A stretch of DNA of 21,976 nt from Sphacelaria rigidula (lineage: Eukaryota; Phaeophyceae; Sphacelariales): positions 1 to 21,976 of the forward strand of contig CAXNAA020000368.1 of assembly GCA_964200075.2 (NCBI GenBank), given 5' to 3'. A model generated the notes under the pieces. The model had not been told where the DNA came from, made no database searches, and was given only the letters and a program-made list of their open reading frames with translations. The translations under genes and the position numbers were made by a program. Of this stretch, positions 9,901 to 16,805 are shown piece after piece. Within the stretch, counting starts at the first letter, position 1, and every line of letters starts with the position of its first letter.

Positions 9901-11249
9901 GCTGCTTTCGGTTAACATCTGCCCCATGGGACGCAGACACGGGAGCTTTAGTCATGGATGCAGTCAAGACCCTGGTAGATGTCGTCCGCGTGCCGGTCGC
10001 GTCCGATGGCGGTTTCCCAGGCTTGTGGCTTGATAACCTTCCGGACGCTTGCTTCACCCCAGATGGCGCATTTGTGTACCTCACCAGTGCCTGGGGTTCG
10101 CGGGGCTCGGTAGTGAAGGTGAACGCAGAAACAGGGCAGGTGAAGCGAGTGGTGGCGGCTACGGCTGCTGCGCGGCAAGACGGTTCAACCGGAGAACCAA
10201 GCGATGCTTCGGCGTCTGTCCTTGCTGTAGGTGAGGGCGGCGTGTACGTGGCGAGTTCGTCTCCGAATTCCCCGGGGGGCTTCGCTGTTCTTGCGCCACA
10301 TACTGATGAAGCTATCCTAGGACCGCCCGTCGGCGGTACGCGTCTCTCGCCTTCCGTGAGGGTGAAGCGGGGGCGTATGGCGGAGCTGAAAACGGCCCTC
10401 AGTTGTGTGAAGTGGTCGGTGTTGTCTGTACCAGTTGCAGGAACAGAGGGTATGGAATCAGCATTGCCACCGTTCGAAGCTATCCTGATGATGCCGCCGC
10501 CCGCCCCACAGACGAGCGGCGAAGGCAAGGTCCCGTTGGTGGTTGTTCCACATGGCGGTCCTCATGGTGTCATGCCGACGATGTTCATCCCGGCATACGC
10601 GTTTCTTTGTGCTACACAAGGAGTCGCGGTATTGCACGTGAATTTCCGTGGATCCACAGGATTCGGTACAGACGCCCTCGAGTCTCTTCCCGGAAACATC
10701 GGAACCAACGATGTAGCGGACGTGGTATCGGCCACCAAAGCAGCTCTTGAATCGAAGTCAGATAGACTGGACTCCGAGCGGATCGGGGTGGTCGGCGGCA
10801 GCCACGGGGGATTTTTGGGAGCTCACTTGACGGCACAACATCCCGAGATTTTCAAGGTGGCAGCGCTGCGAAATCCTGTGACTAACATAGCCTCCATGGT
10901 CACCGTCAGCGATATCCCGGATTGGTGCTACGTCGAAGCGCTAGGTTGTGGCAAGTACGACTTCGGGGTTTACCGGCCGCCGACGGTGGAGGAGTTACGG
11001 ACCATGTGGGATATGTCTCCCGTGAAGCACGTTAAGGGTGTCAAGGCTCCGACGCTGGTGGCACTCGGTGCCAAGGACAGGCGGGTGCCGCAATCGCAAG
11101 GGTTGGAATGGTACCACGCGCTGAGGAGTCAAGGGGTGGAGGCTAGGCTGCTGGTATATCCGGATGACGTGCATGCGATCGACCAACCGGCCAGCGAGGC
11201 CGATCAGTGGCTCAACATTGTCACATGGCTCAAAACGCATCTTGGATGA
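814..11249 (+). CDS. APEH: acylaminoacyl-peptidase (acylamino-acid-releasing enzyme), four exons
   Basis: Family S9 serine peptidase that removes N-acylated (mostly N-acetylated) residues from blocked peptides, normally cytosolic and, in plants, also plastidic. Model: join(814-982, 7649-8009, 8267-8366, 9462-11249), about 805 residues against 730-830 usual. Splice phases 1, 2 and 0 agree at every junction and all introns are GT-AG. The N-terminal two thirds read as the beta-propeller (motifs such as EDWGE and LGMIYCYQRPC); the C-terminal third is the alpha/beta-hydrolase. Numbered from ATG 814, the catalytic triad is Ser657 in GGSHGGF, Asp749 in AKDRRVP and His781 in DDVHAID, with oxyanion-type HGGPH upstream. 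Triad spacings (92 and 32) are close to those of the mammalian enzyme. The sequence resembles plant AARE (for example SDIPDWCYVEA). The start is uncertain among in-frame ATGs at 814, 838 and 847; an in-frame stop lies at 652. Confidence 0.93.
1337..1819. repeat. 0.48-kb imperfect foldback element in intron 1
   Basis: The left arm from 1339 (GACCCACTTTTATGGCAACG) and the complement of the right arm ending at 1817 (GACACCCATTTTTATGGC) align over about 235 bases each, meeting at GATTTTTTTGAAAAAATC near 1571. Shared blocks include TGGCAACGAATCTCGAT and CGGGA-rich segments. Divergence between arms is substantial (roughly a fifth to a quarter of positions by eye). Both arms are open in equivalent frames on opposite strands, so similar peptides ending KKSGG are read from each; this follows from the symmetry and is no proof of coding. 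TAA stands on both outer sides, a possible 3-bp target duplication. Confidence 0.85.
2600..2880. repeat. dispersed repeat, copy 1
   Basis: Aligns collinearly with 13320-13640. Shared blocks include TGGCC-GTA-TTGG-CCA, GAATAGCT, CGATCGG, GGGGCT...CCCC and GACGACC-GTTCA. Identity looks like 60-70% with small indels. A short hairpin GGGGC-TGTAC-ACCC-GTACA lies at 2802-2826. The 109-codon - strand frame over this copy is broken by stops in the other copy, so the repeat is not conserved as protein. Confidence 0.6.
5010..5283 (-). pseudogene. possible decayed protein-coding fragment, antisense within intron 1
   Basis: Read on the - strand, two adjacent frames give protein-like stretches: one containing ITVAAISRDVMTTHNARF and, after a one-base shift near 5130, one containing IIGWHQLYRTTPAKALQHF, ending in a stop near 5010. 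Upstream on the same strand (5290-5500) another frame is Cys-rich. The composition (balanced charged and aromatic residues, few low-complexity runs) suggests former coding sequence, perhaps from a mobile element, but I recognise no family and no intact start or catalytic motif. Chance openness is a real alternative. Confidence 0.25.
6877..6957 (+). pseudogene. tRNA-Pro(AGG)-like pseudogene or SINE head
   Basis: TGGTCTAATGGTAT (6884-6897) is a perfect A-box/D-arm match to eukaryotic tRNA-Pro, TAGGGC around 6910-6915 recalls the AGG anticodon loop, and GCGGG-TTAAATT-CTCGC (6925-6941) forms a T-arm with the loop C missing. Flanking GGCCCAG and CTGGTCC can pair at 6 of 7 positions but are displaced by about 9 extra bases. 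The anticodon stem does not pair. A TTTT run follows at 6963-6966. This is a decayed tRNA or the promoter part of a tRNA-derived SINE, not a functional tRNA. Confidence 0.5.
7649..8009 (+). CDS. APEH: exon 2 of the acylaminoacyl-peptidase gene
   Basis: The exon begins after a T-run and TGCAG and encodes the first propeller blades, for example PFPLELQGAVAFSPSPSGK and DTWFGGFGWAPDESKLVYVA. These align with plant AARE blocks F-P-V-E-M-x-G, P-S-P-S-G and W-x-x-D-E. It ends at GAGACAAA before GTGCGT, in phase 2. The frame stays open through the donor to a stop 18 codons later, so an intron-blind reading gives a false C-terminus. Confidence 0.92.
8267..8366 (+). CDS. APEH: exon 3 of the acylaminoacyl-peptidase gene
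   Basis: Short 100-nt exon flanked by ACGATGCAG and GTAAGC. In the phase required by exon 2 it reads a linker rich in Pro and Ala followed by GDQFLYEEDWGEKYDG. The EDWGE block is highly characteristic of acylaminoacyl-peptidases and sits where the family has it, between the first propeller blades and the exon 4 start VSRLGLFVADL. It contains no ATG and is too short to appear as a free-standing reading frame, so it is recovered only by phase and family order. Confidence 0.9.
8367..9461 (+). other. intron 3 of the acylaminoacyl-peptidase gene
   Basis: About 1.1 kb between GGG|GTAAGC and CCCTGCAG|GTG, both phase 0. I see no exon, RNA or repeat inside it that I can support; the reading frames on either strand are short and featureless. 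Confidence 0.85.
9462..11249 (+). CDS. APEH: exon 4 of the acylaminoacyl-peptidase gene (propeller remainder and catalytic domain)
   Basis: A single 1788-nt exon after CCCTGCAG encodes 595 residues and the TGA at 11247-11249. It carries the rest of the beta-propeller and the whole alpha/beta-hydrolase, including NFRGSTGFG, the catalytic Ser codon at 10800-10802, Asp codon at 11076-11078 and His codon at 11172-11174. A polar insert around exon residues 73-115 (many Glu, Lys, Thr) replaces a loop that is shorter in mammals but also variable in plants. Long open frames on the opposite strand here are shadows of the high third-position GC. An in-frame GTAAAA at 9777 could act as a weak donor but nothing requires it. 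Confidence 0.95.
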   Translation: MSRLGLFVADLSGTGKVEQISGIPAELTPGQPRFSPNGKHVIYTAWQYEPRKLGMIYCYQRPCNLYSAAVSEMLTSMEKEETPVTKNEMDPTAVKPKSCDVEENQVKPEAHKCLCPSWRLARSARFSPSGDRLFWLSREEGFDTHGGCFRLTSAPWDADTGALVMDAVKTLVDVVRVPVASDGGFPGLWLDNLPDACFTPDGAFVYLTSAWGSRGSVVKVNAETGQVKRVVAATAAARQDGSTGEPSDASASVLAVGEGGVYVASSSPNSPGGFAVLAPHTDEAILGPPVGGTRLSPSVRVKRGRMAELKTALSCVKWSVLSVPVAGTEGMESALPPFEAILMMPPPAPQTSGEGKVPLVVVPHGGPHGVMPTMFIPAYAFLCATQGVAVLHVNFRGSTGFGTDALESLPGNIGTNDVADVVSATKAALESKSDRLDSERIGVVGGSHGGFLGAHLTAQHPEIFKVAALRNPVTNIASMVTVSDIPDWCYVEALGCGKYDFGVYRPPTVEELRTMWDMSPVKHVKGVKAPTLVALGAKDRRVPQSQGLEWYHALRSQGVEARLLVYPDDVHAIDQPASEADQWLNIVTWLKTHLG

Positions 11250-11623
11250 ACCGCATGACACTGGCGCAGAATACGTCTCCTTGAAAACTTGCAGCAACAG
11301 CACAAGTCTGGTTGGTGTGGAGGGTTGTGCAACGTGACTTCTTGCAAGGGGTCGCTTCCGTCGATGAAGTAGTCCACAGTGAGGGCGGAAGGGGAAAGCG
11401 AAAGGTGACAGAAATGGGAGCTAGTGGTGTGTGGGTTCCAAACGCTGCTGTGTGGTTGCGCAACTTGGGTACGCACTCGGTTTGGGGTCTGTCTCACCTA
11501 CTGATGGGTTGTAGGGCTGAGCTTTTGATAGATGTACAGCATCAGGGGAGCGGTGTATATCCAAGAATGGGGCAGTTACTCCTTGAACCTTTTGAAACGG
11601 CCAAGTCTTTGAGAAGCCCGTCG

Positions 11624-11629
11624 AATAAA
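11624..11629 (+). promoter_or_regulatory. candidate polyadenylation signal AATAAA
   Basis: A canonical AATAAA lies 375 bases after the acylaminoacyl-peptidase stop codon and before the satellite array that begins near 11.82 kb. The 11250-11820 stretch holds no supported gene and would be the 3' UTR plus spacer. The hexamer could be chance, and whether this lineage depends on it is not known from the sequence. Confidence 0.35.
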
Positions 11630-11819
11630 ATGATGGCTTTTGTTCCAATCAAGCCTAGCCCTTGGGGTATGTAAGCTGCAACCATATTTTACGCAAAGAT
11701 TTACTCCTAGTTTTGCGCAACGTGTCCGATCGACAGACGTGTCACTTGTTGGTTGAGGTCACATCTTGCAAAGGTCTCAATTTGGGGTGGCAATGTTCGA
11801 GGATACTCAGCAAGTATGT

Positions 11820-12300
11820 CAGTCGGTACTCGGGATACTCTGGAACACCCAATATTTTTCGGTAAAGTTGGCACTCCGGATACTCCGGAGTACCCTGTAT
11901 TTCGCGCGGTCTGTCCTCCCGGTACTCGGAAGGTAACGAAGATTTCACTGAGTACACCAAGTATTTTTAGATGGTGGATATTCTGGGTACTTTGGAGCAC
12001 TGAGTATTTTCGGCAGCGAATACTACGGGTACTTCGAGATAATCAGTATTACCTGCAGCTGGTACTCCAGGTACTCCCAGAGAAACGTGAGTATTTTGCT
12101 GGGTATACGAAGTATTTTGGTAGGTGGGTACTCCGGGAGCTCTGGGTATTTTACAAAATATGCCGAGAAGGGCATGAAGTGTATGACGGGTGGGGGTAAA
12201 ACTCAAGCACTCCAAGGCACTCGGTATTTTTGGCAGTTGGTATTTAGTATACTGCGGAAAGTACTCTATATATCAGCAACTGACACCCTCAGTACTCTAG
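11820..12300. repeat. degenerate ~43-bp satellite array, locus 1
   Basis: Units combine an AGTATTTT(C/T)GG-like block with one or two GTACTCCGG-like blocks. AGTATT-type blocks at about 11960, 12004, 12047 and 12092 are 43-45 bases apart; elsewhere the array is broken. Both strands are largely open (148 codons at 11753-12199) because the unit lacks stops in some frames, giving Tyr/Pro/Glu or Leu/Trp-rich translations that I do not regard as genes. Confidence 0.8.
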
Positions 12301-12616
12301 AATGCTGGTAGTTTCGATGCTTGTGGTGCTCTGAAATACTCCGTTCCTGAGTGTCTTGGTGAATGAGGACTTATACGCACGTTTTTGTACTTGAAAAAAT
12401 CTGTCGTGGGCAGCATATGCTTGATATATGTCTATGTTTGACATATATTGATACGTCGCATGCTAACCTCAGATCAAATGGCATATGAAAAATTGATGCC
12501 GGTTCTATCCTGGATGGAGTATTTGTCTCACAAATCGGCAGCGAACGGAGATAGGTCGGGTTCCTTATGAGAAAAGAGGCACTGTATCGAGCTGTATCCT
12601 GTATCATCCAGGAAGT

Positions 12617-12780
12617 GAACAGGTTATCCACAGAACCAGTGAGCGCTCCCTGGTTCAAACGGTGACTGTTCGCTTCGAAAACAAAATATATGCGGTTCGA
12701 AACCCGGCAAGATCGATTGTGGAAGGAAAGTTTGACATGTGAACAGTGGGCGCTCACTGGTTCAACGGGTAAACTGTTCT
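12617..12780. repeat. paired 25-40 bp direct/inverted repeats with Pol III box-like motifs
   Basis: GAACAG-GTTATCC...GAACCAGTGAGCGC (12617-12648) recurs inverted at about 12745-12779, and CAGTGAGCGCTC-CTGGTTCAA (12637) recurs directly at 12744 as CAGTGGGCGCTCACTGGTTCAA. TGGTTCAAACG (12651-12661) fits the A-box consensus and GTTCGAAAC (12694-12702) fits the B-box, about 40 bases apart, but no tRNA cloverleaf folds. The rest of 12301-13319 shows nothing supportable; a 90-codon - strand frame at 12982-13254 is unrecognised. Confidence 0.4.
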
Positions 12781-13319
12781 TTTCCTGAACACATCATGGG
12801 TTGCTGACTGCACTGATGTGCGTGGGCTGGGGAACCAAACACCAGCCCACAAACTTACTGACTGCACATCCATGTCAGCTGGCCTCAAGCCAATCATACT
12901 GGGCTACGTCGTCATACGTCAGCACAACAAGTGTCATGCGGGGCAAACAGAACTGGCAAAAACGGTGGAGAACGGAAGCATCTAGTGAAGACTAAACAGA
13001 AACGAGAACGTATCATCACATACATATTTCACATAAAACGCGAGGTTTGAGGGGCATTGCGCATTGATCAGCGCAACATCTGAACGTGGCAGACATTTAT
13101 CATCTTCGTGACAGGTCGCTGCCGGGGTGGCAGAGATGTTCACCATTGCCAAGCTTCCCTCGCATTGCGCGGTATGGTGCCATTCGCGAACTAGGGTTTC
13201 CAGGTTGACGTTGACATTATCGAGCAAACTTTGCAACAGAAGTACAGCCGTCAACGTTTGGACATTGAACTAATCTCATCGTGAGCTTTTCGCAAGCGAT
13301 TTGTCATCTTCACTCGAAA

Positions 13320-13640
13320 GTACGGGAATCGGTACATATTTCACGCATTTCCCACTCTTGTCTTGGTCGGGGCAGCACGGAGTAAACGTTCGCTTGTGGG
13401 AAGGGGGTTATGGCCTGTATTTGGTCCACAATCACGATCTTCCGATTGCAGCGCAACGAATAGCTAGCGATTGCCCACCTCGCCTCAACGATCGGAATTG
13501 GTTAAACAAAGCGAAAATAGCAGGGGGTCGCAGCCCGGGGCTACATACTTGTAAAACCCCTGACGACCGGTTCATCCATGAGTTGAGTTGTCCACATTTG
13601 ACCGTAGAACGCGCGTCCTTTCTGGAGTGTCATATCGGGT
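13320..13640. repeat. dispersed repeat, copy 2
   Basis: Second copy of the repeat at 2600-2880, same orientation, lying between the two satellite arrays. The best-matching core is about 13489-13590. The GGGGCTACA...TGTA...CCCC hairpin at 13537-13560 keeps its pairing although the stem bases differ from copy 1. The 129-codon + frame at 13301-13690 spans it but has no recognisable domain. Confidence 0.6.
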
Positions 13641-14143
13641 ACCATCTTTTCACGATCTTCGACGTTTGGACCCAAAGCTCACCGAGATGAGTCTTGGTCA
13701 TCAAAAAAATTGAGAAAACATCGCCTTCAATCGGAAATATTCCGTCCAGATTATGGCTACCGTAGTGCTCAGCTTACAACGTGCGCCCTTATGCTGCTTG
13801 GTGCTCCCTCGCCGGATCACATTGCTTCTTCGACAGTTCTGTTTGAACTCGTCTCACACCTGGTGGTACAGAGCGGTGGAGTGTGCCGGCCGTGTCGCGT
13901 TCTACATATTACAGGGTGCGTATTGCCGTCACCATCTAGGGCATGGGAGGTGTTGCTCGTTCTCCATCTAGTCATGCCCATTTTGTCATTTTTCCCACTG
14001 CAGGGCGTGTCGTCATACGATGAGATACCTGTACGACGTGTGTTTTTTTTCGCTCAACTGTTCAGTACATGTGTGTGCGGCCTATGCCGGTGCGACACTA
14101 GAGCCAGACCGTGTATGACATCGAGATTCCGAAGGCAAAGTAA

Positions 14144-15028
14144 GCATTCATCGCCCGGTGGCCATGCTGCTCCTTTCCCGCACCGCTTTGCTTTGAGCAG
14201 GGCTGGTGCGGAAGCACCCACAGTGGCGCACCTAAGGCCACCGCTGCACTGCCACTGGAAGTTGCAGACAAGTCAGCGGCCGCAGTATCGGGAAAGCCCG
14301 TGATGCACGAAGGCAGCGGGCGACTACGGGCCGCGGAACTCAGCTCCGACCTACCCGAAAGTGATTCTCCCACCGGCTCCAATGCGCCTAGGCAAGACAG
14401 TCGTACGGTGCTCATAATGAGGTATCGCGGTGGTGGGAAGGCAAGCGGCGGGAGAACACTTGAGAGCAGCAGAAAGAGGTGTGTCATGATGCAGGATGGG
14501 GGGGCGGCCGCACCAATGGGAGGGGTCGGTGGGCGTTGGAGAACCTCACATGGCGCGCAGATAGGCCGGACAGGGCGCCGGCGCAGTGCACATGGGAGAA
14601 CCCGCAGCATCTGCGGCCGGATCGAGGACGAAGCGTCGACGTGCGGATGGAGGGGGAGCGGACGACGCGGAAGGCCAAAGCGCGCTGCTCATGAGACCCA
14701 GTCCGTGGCGAGGATGGAACAGTGTCAGGAATCAAGCGGCGGAACAGCGGCGGCGGCGGCGGCGACGGTGGCGGTGATCCGCGAATGCCTAGAAGACCTG
14801 CGAGCAGAGAAGAAGAGAAAGCGTCAGATGCCAAAGCAAGTTGCGCGTGTGACCGAGTCCGTGACGAGCATGCGCAGAGCTCAGGAATCGGCGACGGTGG
14901 CATGGCGCGTGATGCCGGAGGACGTTGGAACGGCGGTGATAGCATTGGCGAAGGACCTCGGAGCAGTACTGTCGGCACAGGAGATGGTGTGTTGGTGGAT
15001 TTTGAATTTTGCCGAGGTGCATTGTTAG
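14144..15028 (+). other. GC-rich low-complexity open frame, possible exon or mobile-element relic
   Basis: Open from a TAA at 14141 to TAG at 15026, about 294 codons with no clear in-frame start; the first ATG is at 14303. The reading is Ala/Gly/Ser/Arg-rich, includes a basic SGRRGRPKRA segment resembling an AT-hook or nuclear signal, a poly-Ala run from GGC repeats (14744-14760) and helical, charged C-terminal stretches. A segment is duplicated 156 bases (52 codons) apart: 14695-14733 and 14851-14889 match at 28 of 39 bases, giving ETQSVARMEQCQES and VTESVTSMRRAQES. A protein-like stretch in another + frame near 14590-14690 suggests frameshift decay. The opposite strand is also open for 236 codons. 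No family recognised. The stretch 13641-14143 before it holds nothing I can support. Confidence 0.35.
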
Positions 15029-15289
15029 GGCAAAAGGCCATGATATCGTGTGCGATCTCCCTTGCGAATTGATGAGATCTTGGTGTCGTTCTTCTTCCCT
15101 GCAGTAGAGCGTGTACAGGGGGCGCCCGCCGTGTAGTTTCTACATCCAACAGCTCCGTCGTCCTCGTCGATTTACTCATTGAGCTCGAGATCATGAGTGG
15201 CTAGCAAATCACTCAGCTCCGTAACGTTCATCGTATTATGACATTTGTTTATCTACCTCACCGGCGGCACTATTACTTTAACAAGAAAA

Positions 15290-15480
15290 CTGAGTTCAGC
15301 ACTCAGTATTTTGGACGGCGGGTACTCCGAGTTATCTAGAGTACCAAATATTTTCGGCAGTCATTAATCTGCGTACTCTGGGATTCCCAGTATTTTCGAC
15401 CGTCAGAACTCCGGGCACTCGGGGCTACTGAGTATTTTACTGGAGGTGGATACTCCAGTTACTATGGTTTACTTAATACG
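15290..15480. repeat. degenerate ~43-bp satellite array, locus 2
   Basis: Same family and orientation as the array at 11.8-12.3 kb. AGTATTTT-type blocks lie at about 15305, 15346, 15389 and 15431 (spacing about 42-43) with GTACTC and CTCCGGG blocks between them. The flanking 15481-15640 holds nothing I can identify apart from weak, decaying matches to the unit. Confidence 0.8.
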
Positions 15481-15638
15481 ACGAACTCCGAGGGACCTAG
15501 AGTGCTCACTAAGCTCTACTATCCCAAGAATCCTTGAAACCTTGGTCATTCTGTTGAGAGCATACGAAGTATGCGTTTTGTTCCTAGTATTGAGCAGCGA
15601 GCTAATTGCATAGAGGATAGGTCCATGCATCGTTGTGT

Positions 15639-15860
15639 CTAGACGGGATTTTTCTTTGGGTATGGTGGCACAAGGCGATGGCTCACCAGCGATTTCCTAT
15701 TACCGATCACCAACGACAGGATCCCCTTCGCCTTACCGTTCGACCCATTCAAATACACCAAAATGTATCTATCCTCACGTGAAGTCCGCATGTTCACAGT
15801 TTCTCCGGTTTTGAACTCATTCTGTACACACAGTACATTCCCACCCACTATATACGACAA
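15639..15860 (-). CDS. hypothetical short open frame, possible extra exon
   Basis: 73 codons on the - strand, containing NEFKTGETVNMRTSRED and ending PPYPKKNPV and stop. The composition is protein-like and a TGTGTACAG acceptor sits just before AATGAGTTC, so it might be a further 3' exon of the coiled-coil gene or part of a separate gene. The phases do not fit a simple join to the exon ending at 15947 (which would need phase 2; here phase 0 or 1). No domain recognised. Confidence 0.25.
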   Translation of the reverse strand: MSYIVGGNVLCVQNEFKTGETVNMRTSREDRYILVYLNGSNGKAKGILSLVIGNRKSLVSHRLVPPYPKKNPV

Positions 15861-15946
15861 GGAGTCTACTATACCTACTTACAGTATAAAACGACACTTA
15901 CAACACCTTCACCTCAGCGGCAGCCACGACCGGAAAACCGTCAACA

Positions 15947-16805
15947 CTACAATTCCCGTTCAGAATCGGAAAAGTCGTCGTCTCCTCGCCACCATTGGTC
16001 GACTTGCTCTCTGGCCTCGGCAGCATCACGCCAACGAGGATTATTCTCCAGCCCCACCGTTCGGAGTCCATCATCACTAGACGCCGTGGACGTAGAACTG
16101 GCACCGTCAAGCCTTGTCTTGCCGTTCTTGTCACTACGTCCATTTGGGATATCACCTTGGTTGTCGTCGGCATGATCGTTGTGGTCGTCATTTTCAAAGC
16201 TGTCGTCCCGCGGGACTTGCCTAGGCCGGGGTCTCGTTCTACTCCCGGCACCGCTACCGTCACCACTTTGCCGCGCCGAATCTTGCAAGGTTGCTTCAAA
16301 CGCCCCGGGGCCAGAGCCAGGCGATGCCAAACCCGTGCATGAAACATCGGTGTGTGCTGCAGAAGACCAATATCTCGCGGCAGACGAAGAAGCACCGTCA
16401 ACAGTACTCAAACCAACAGGTTCGACATGGCCAAGACGTCCTGCCCGCAACGGTGGCGAAGACGAAAACTGTGGAGGTATGCATGGCTTAGGCGCCTCGT
16501 TTTTTGCAAGGGAAGACTGGGGCATCGATCCGTGCACGTCCTGTGTCCAAAATCTGACCTTCATCGGGTCAAGAAGGTTAGCCTGCCCTGATGATGGTTT
16601 CATGCTACTTGAATCTTGTGATGGCCATAGCCTTCCCCCCGAAGCCGGCTGTTGGATGAAGGTAGCAGAGGAATCGTCGCTGGGACCATGATGCCCACTC
16701 GCAGTACGAAATCGGGCGATGTCCTCGGAGTCGGCGTTGTGTTGAGACTGGAACGGTCCTGTACATAATGACGTACGCTTCCTGGTCTGCAGTAATTCCT
16801 CCAAG
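15947..16805 (-). CDS. terminal exon of the - strand gene
   Basis: Acceptor GTTGTGCACCCCTCACCCAG; 859 nt to a TAG at 15949-15947. The reading has acidic patches, basic RTRPRPRQ and a C-terminus WRDAAEAREQVDQWW followed by Asp/Glu-rich residues. Amino-acid bias and length argue for real coding, and the other frames are less protein-like. The frame is open upstream to 16969, but the coiled-coil join and acceptor favour the start at 16805. Confidence 0.6.

Noticed and set aside
9635-10528. 297-codon open frame on the - strand
   Set aside because: It lies entirely opposite the strongly supported peptidase exon 4 and is a shadow of its GC-rich third positions.
11753-12199. 148-codon + frame and overlapping - frames in the satellite array
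   Set aside because: They are explained by a stop-poor repeat unit; the translation just follows the period and decays with it.
11820-12300. CRISPR-like alternation of a repeated block and variable sequence
   Set aside because: The repeats are short, imperfect and partly nested, the spacers are themselves related, no cas gene is present and the setting is eukaryotic.
12371-12757. 128-codon - strand frame
   Set aside because: It overlaps the repeat pair at 12617-12780 and has no recognisable features.
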